Source of the DNA: Chitinophaga pinensis DSM 2588
Lineage (GTDB): Bacteria; Bacteroidota; Bacteroidia; Chitinophagales; Chitinophagaceae
Direction of reading: 5' to 3'
DNA: 64,000 nt
Assembly: GCF_000024005.1 (NCBI RefSeq)
Contig: NC_013132.1
Location: 3,838,001 to 3,902,000, forward strand
Shown here in pieces: positions 63,892 to 64,000 of this stretch. The notes beneath the pieces were generated by a model. That model was not told the DNA's origin and made no database searches. It worked only from the letters and a program-made list of their open reading frames with translations. The position numbers were made by a program, and so were the translations under genes. Positions within the stretch are counted from its first letter, which is position 1. The number at the start of each line of letters is the position of its first letter.

Positions 63892-64000
63892 ATGTACAAC
63901 TTCCGATATAATATAGTGGCACTTTCGTTTCTTATACTTCTTTCGCTCACTAGTTGCGATAAATTCCTCGACATTGCTCCTCCAGAGGATAAGTACGTAA
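63892..64000 (+). CDS. SusD-family lipoprotein, 5' end only
   Basis: Only 36 codons are inside the window, starting at the ATG at 63892. The start MYNFRYNIVALSFLILL then SLTSCDKFLDIAPPED shows the lipobox LTSC and the 'C-DKFLD..PP' opening typical of SusD proteins. It follows SusC by 10 bp and should be its partner. Confidence 0.9.
   Translation, partial: MYNFRYNIVALSFLILLSLTSCDKFLDIAPPEDKYV

Noticed and set aside
1..64000. tRNA genes or CRISPR arrays
   Set aside because: No T-loop/acceptor patterns with a cloverleaf and no regularly spaced repeats were recognised by eye.

Overview
The window looks like a chromosome segment of a Bacteroidota bacterium, most likely Chitinophagaceae and probably Chitinophaga or a close relative. 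The reasons are three SusC/SusD pairs whose SusC proteins carry N-terminal STN domains, ECF sigma/FecR pairs, a propeller-repeat (Reg_prop) protein, DUF4199, and weak ribosome-binding sites. No rRNA, tRNA, CRISPR array or intact insertion sequence was recognised. The assignment rests on gene families, not on a database match.

Left part (1-12.7 kb): the 5' part of a DUF4199 membrane protein and a dihydroorotase-like protein with lost metal ligands, both on the minus strand. Next comes a complete trans-envelope glycan-use locus: ECF sigma, FecR anti-sigma, SusC, SusD and a GH89 alpha-N-acetylglucosaminidase. An HxlR regulator and a CE1-type esterase then diverge around an 18-bp palindrome.

Envelope-glycan part (12.7-22.9 kb): a 1263-residue membrane synthase (GT2 plus GH26 plus an apparently inactive TIM barrel) overlaps a glycoside hydrolase lipoprotein. 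Divergent to them are a polytopic membrane protein fused to a GMC oxidoreductase and a Tat-exported SDR enzyme. This set is the best candidate for an undescribed system: synthesis, trimming and oxidation of one surface polysaccharide. The block ends in nested palindromes.

Metal/cofactor and regulator part (23-38 kb): a TonB-dependent receptor of siderophore type and a PepSY membrane protein lie behind a clear cobalamin riboswitch. A methyltransferase and three SDR/AraC pairs follow, one AraC being truncated, with a DUF5984 gene among them. A secreted seven-repeat propeller protein then diverges from a membrane-anchored winged-helix regulator. A gene-poor stretch (37.7-38.6 kb) carries an orphan terminator and short repeats.

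Right part (38.6-64 kb): a CoiA-like nuclease, a phosphoesterase and a second SusC/SusD pair. A divergent, AT-rich group of thioredoxin-fold proteins surrounds a small cysteine-containing secreted peptide. A minus-strand group holds a HEPN-like protein, a kinase-LanC fusion with intact zinc ligands but no lyase domain, and a small HTH protein. Two ECF sigma/FecR pairs converge on an inactive rhomboid-like protein. The window ends with a TlpA-like protein, a third SusC and the first codons of its SusD. Base composition shifts several times here, suggesting acquired blocks.
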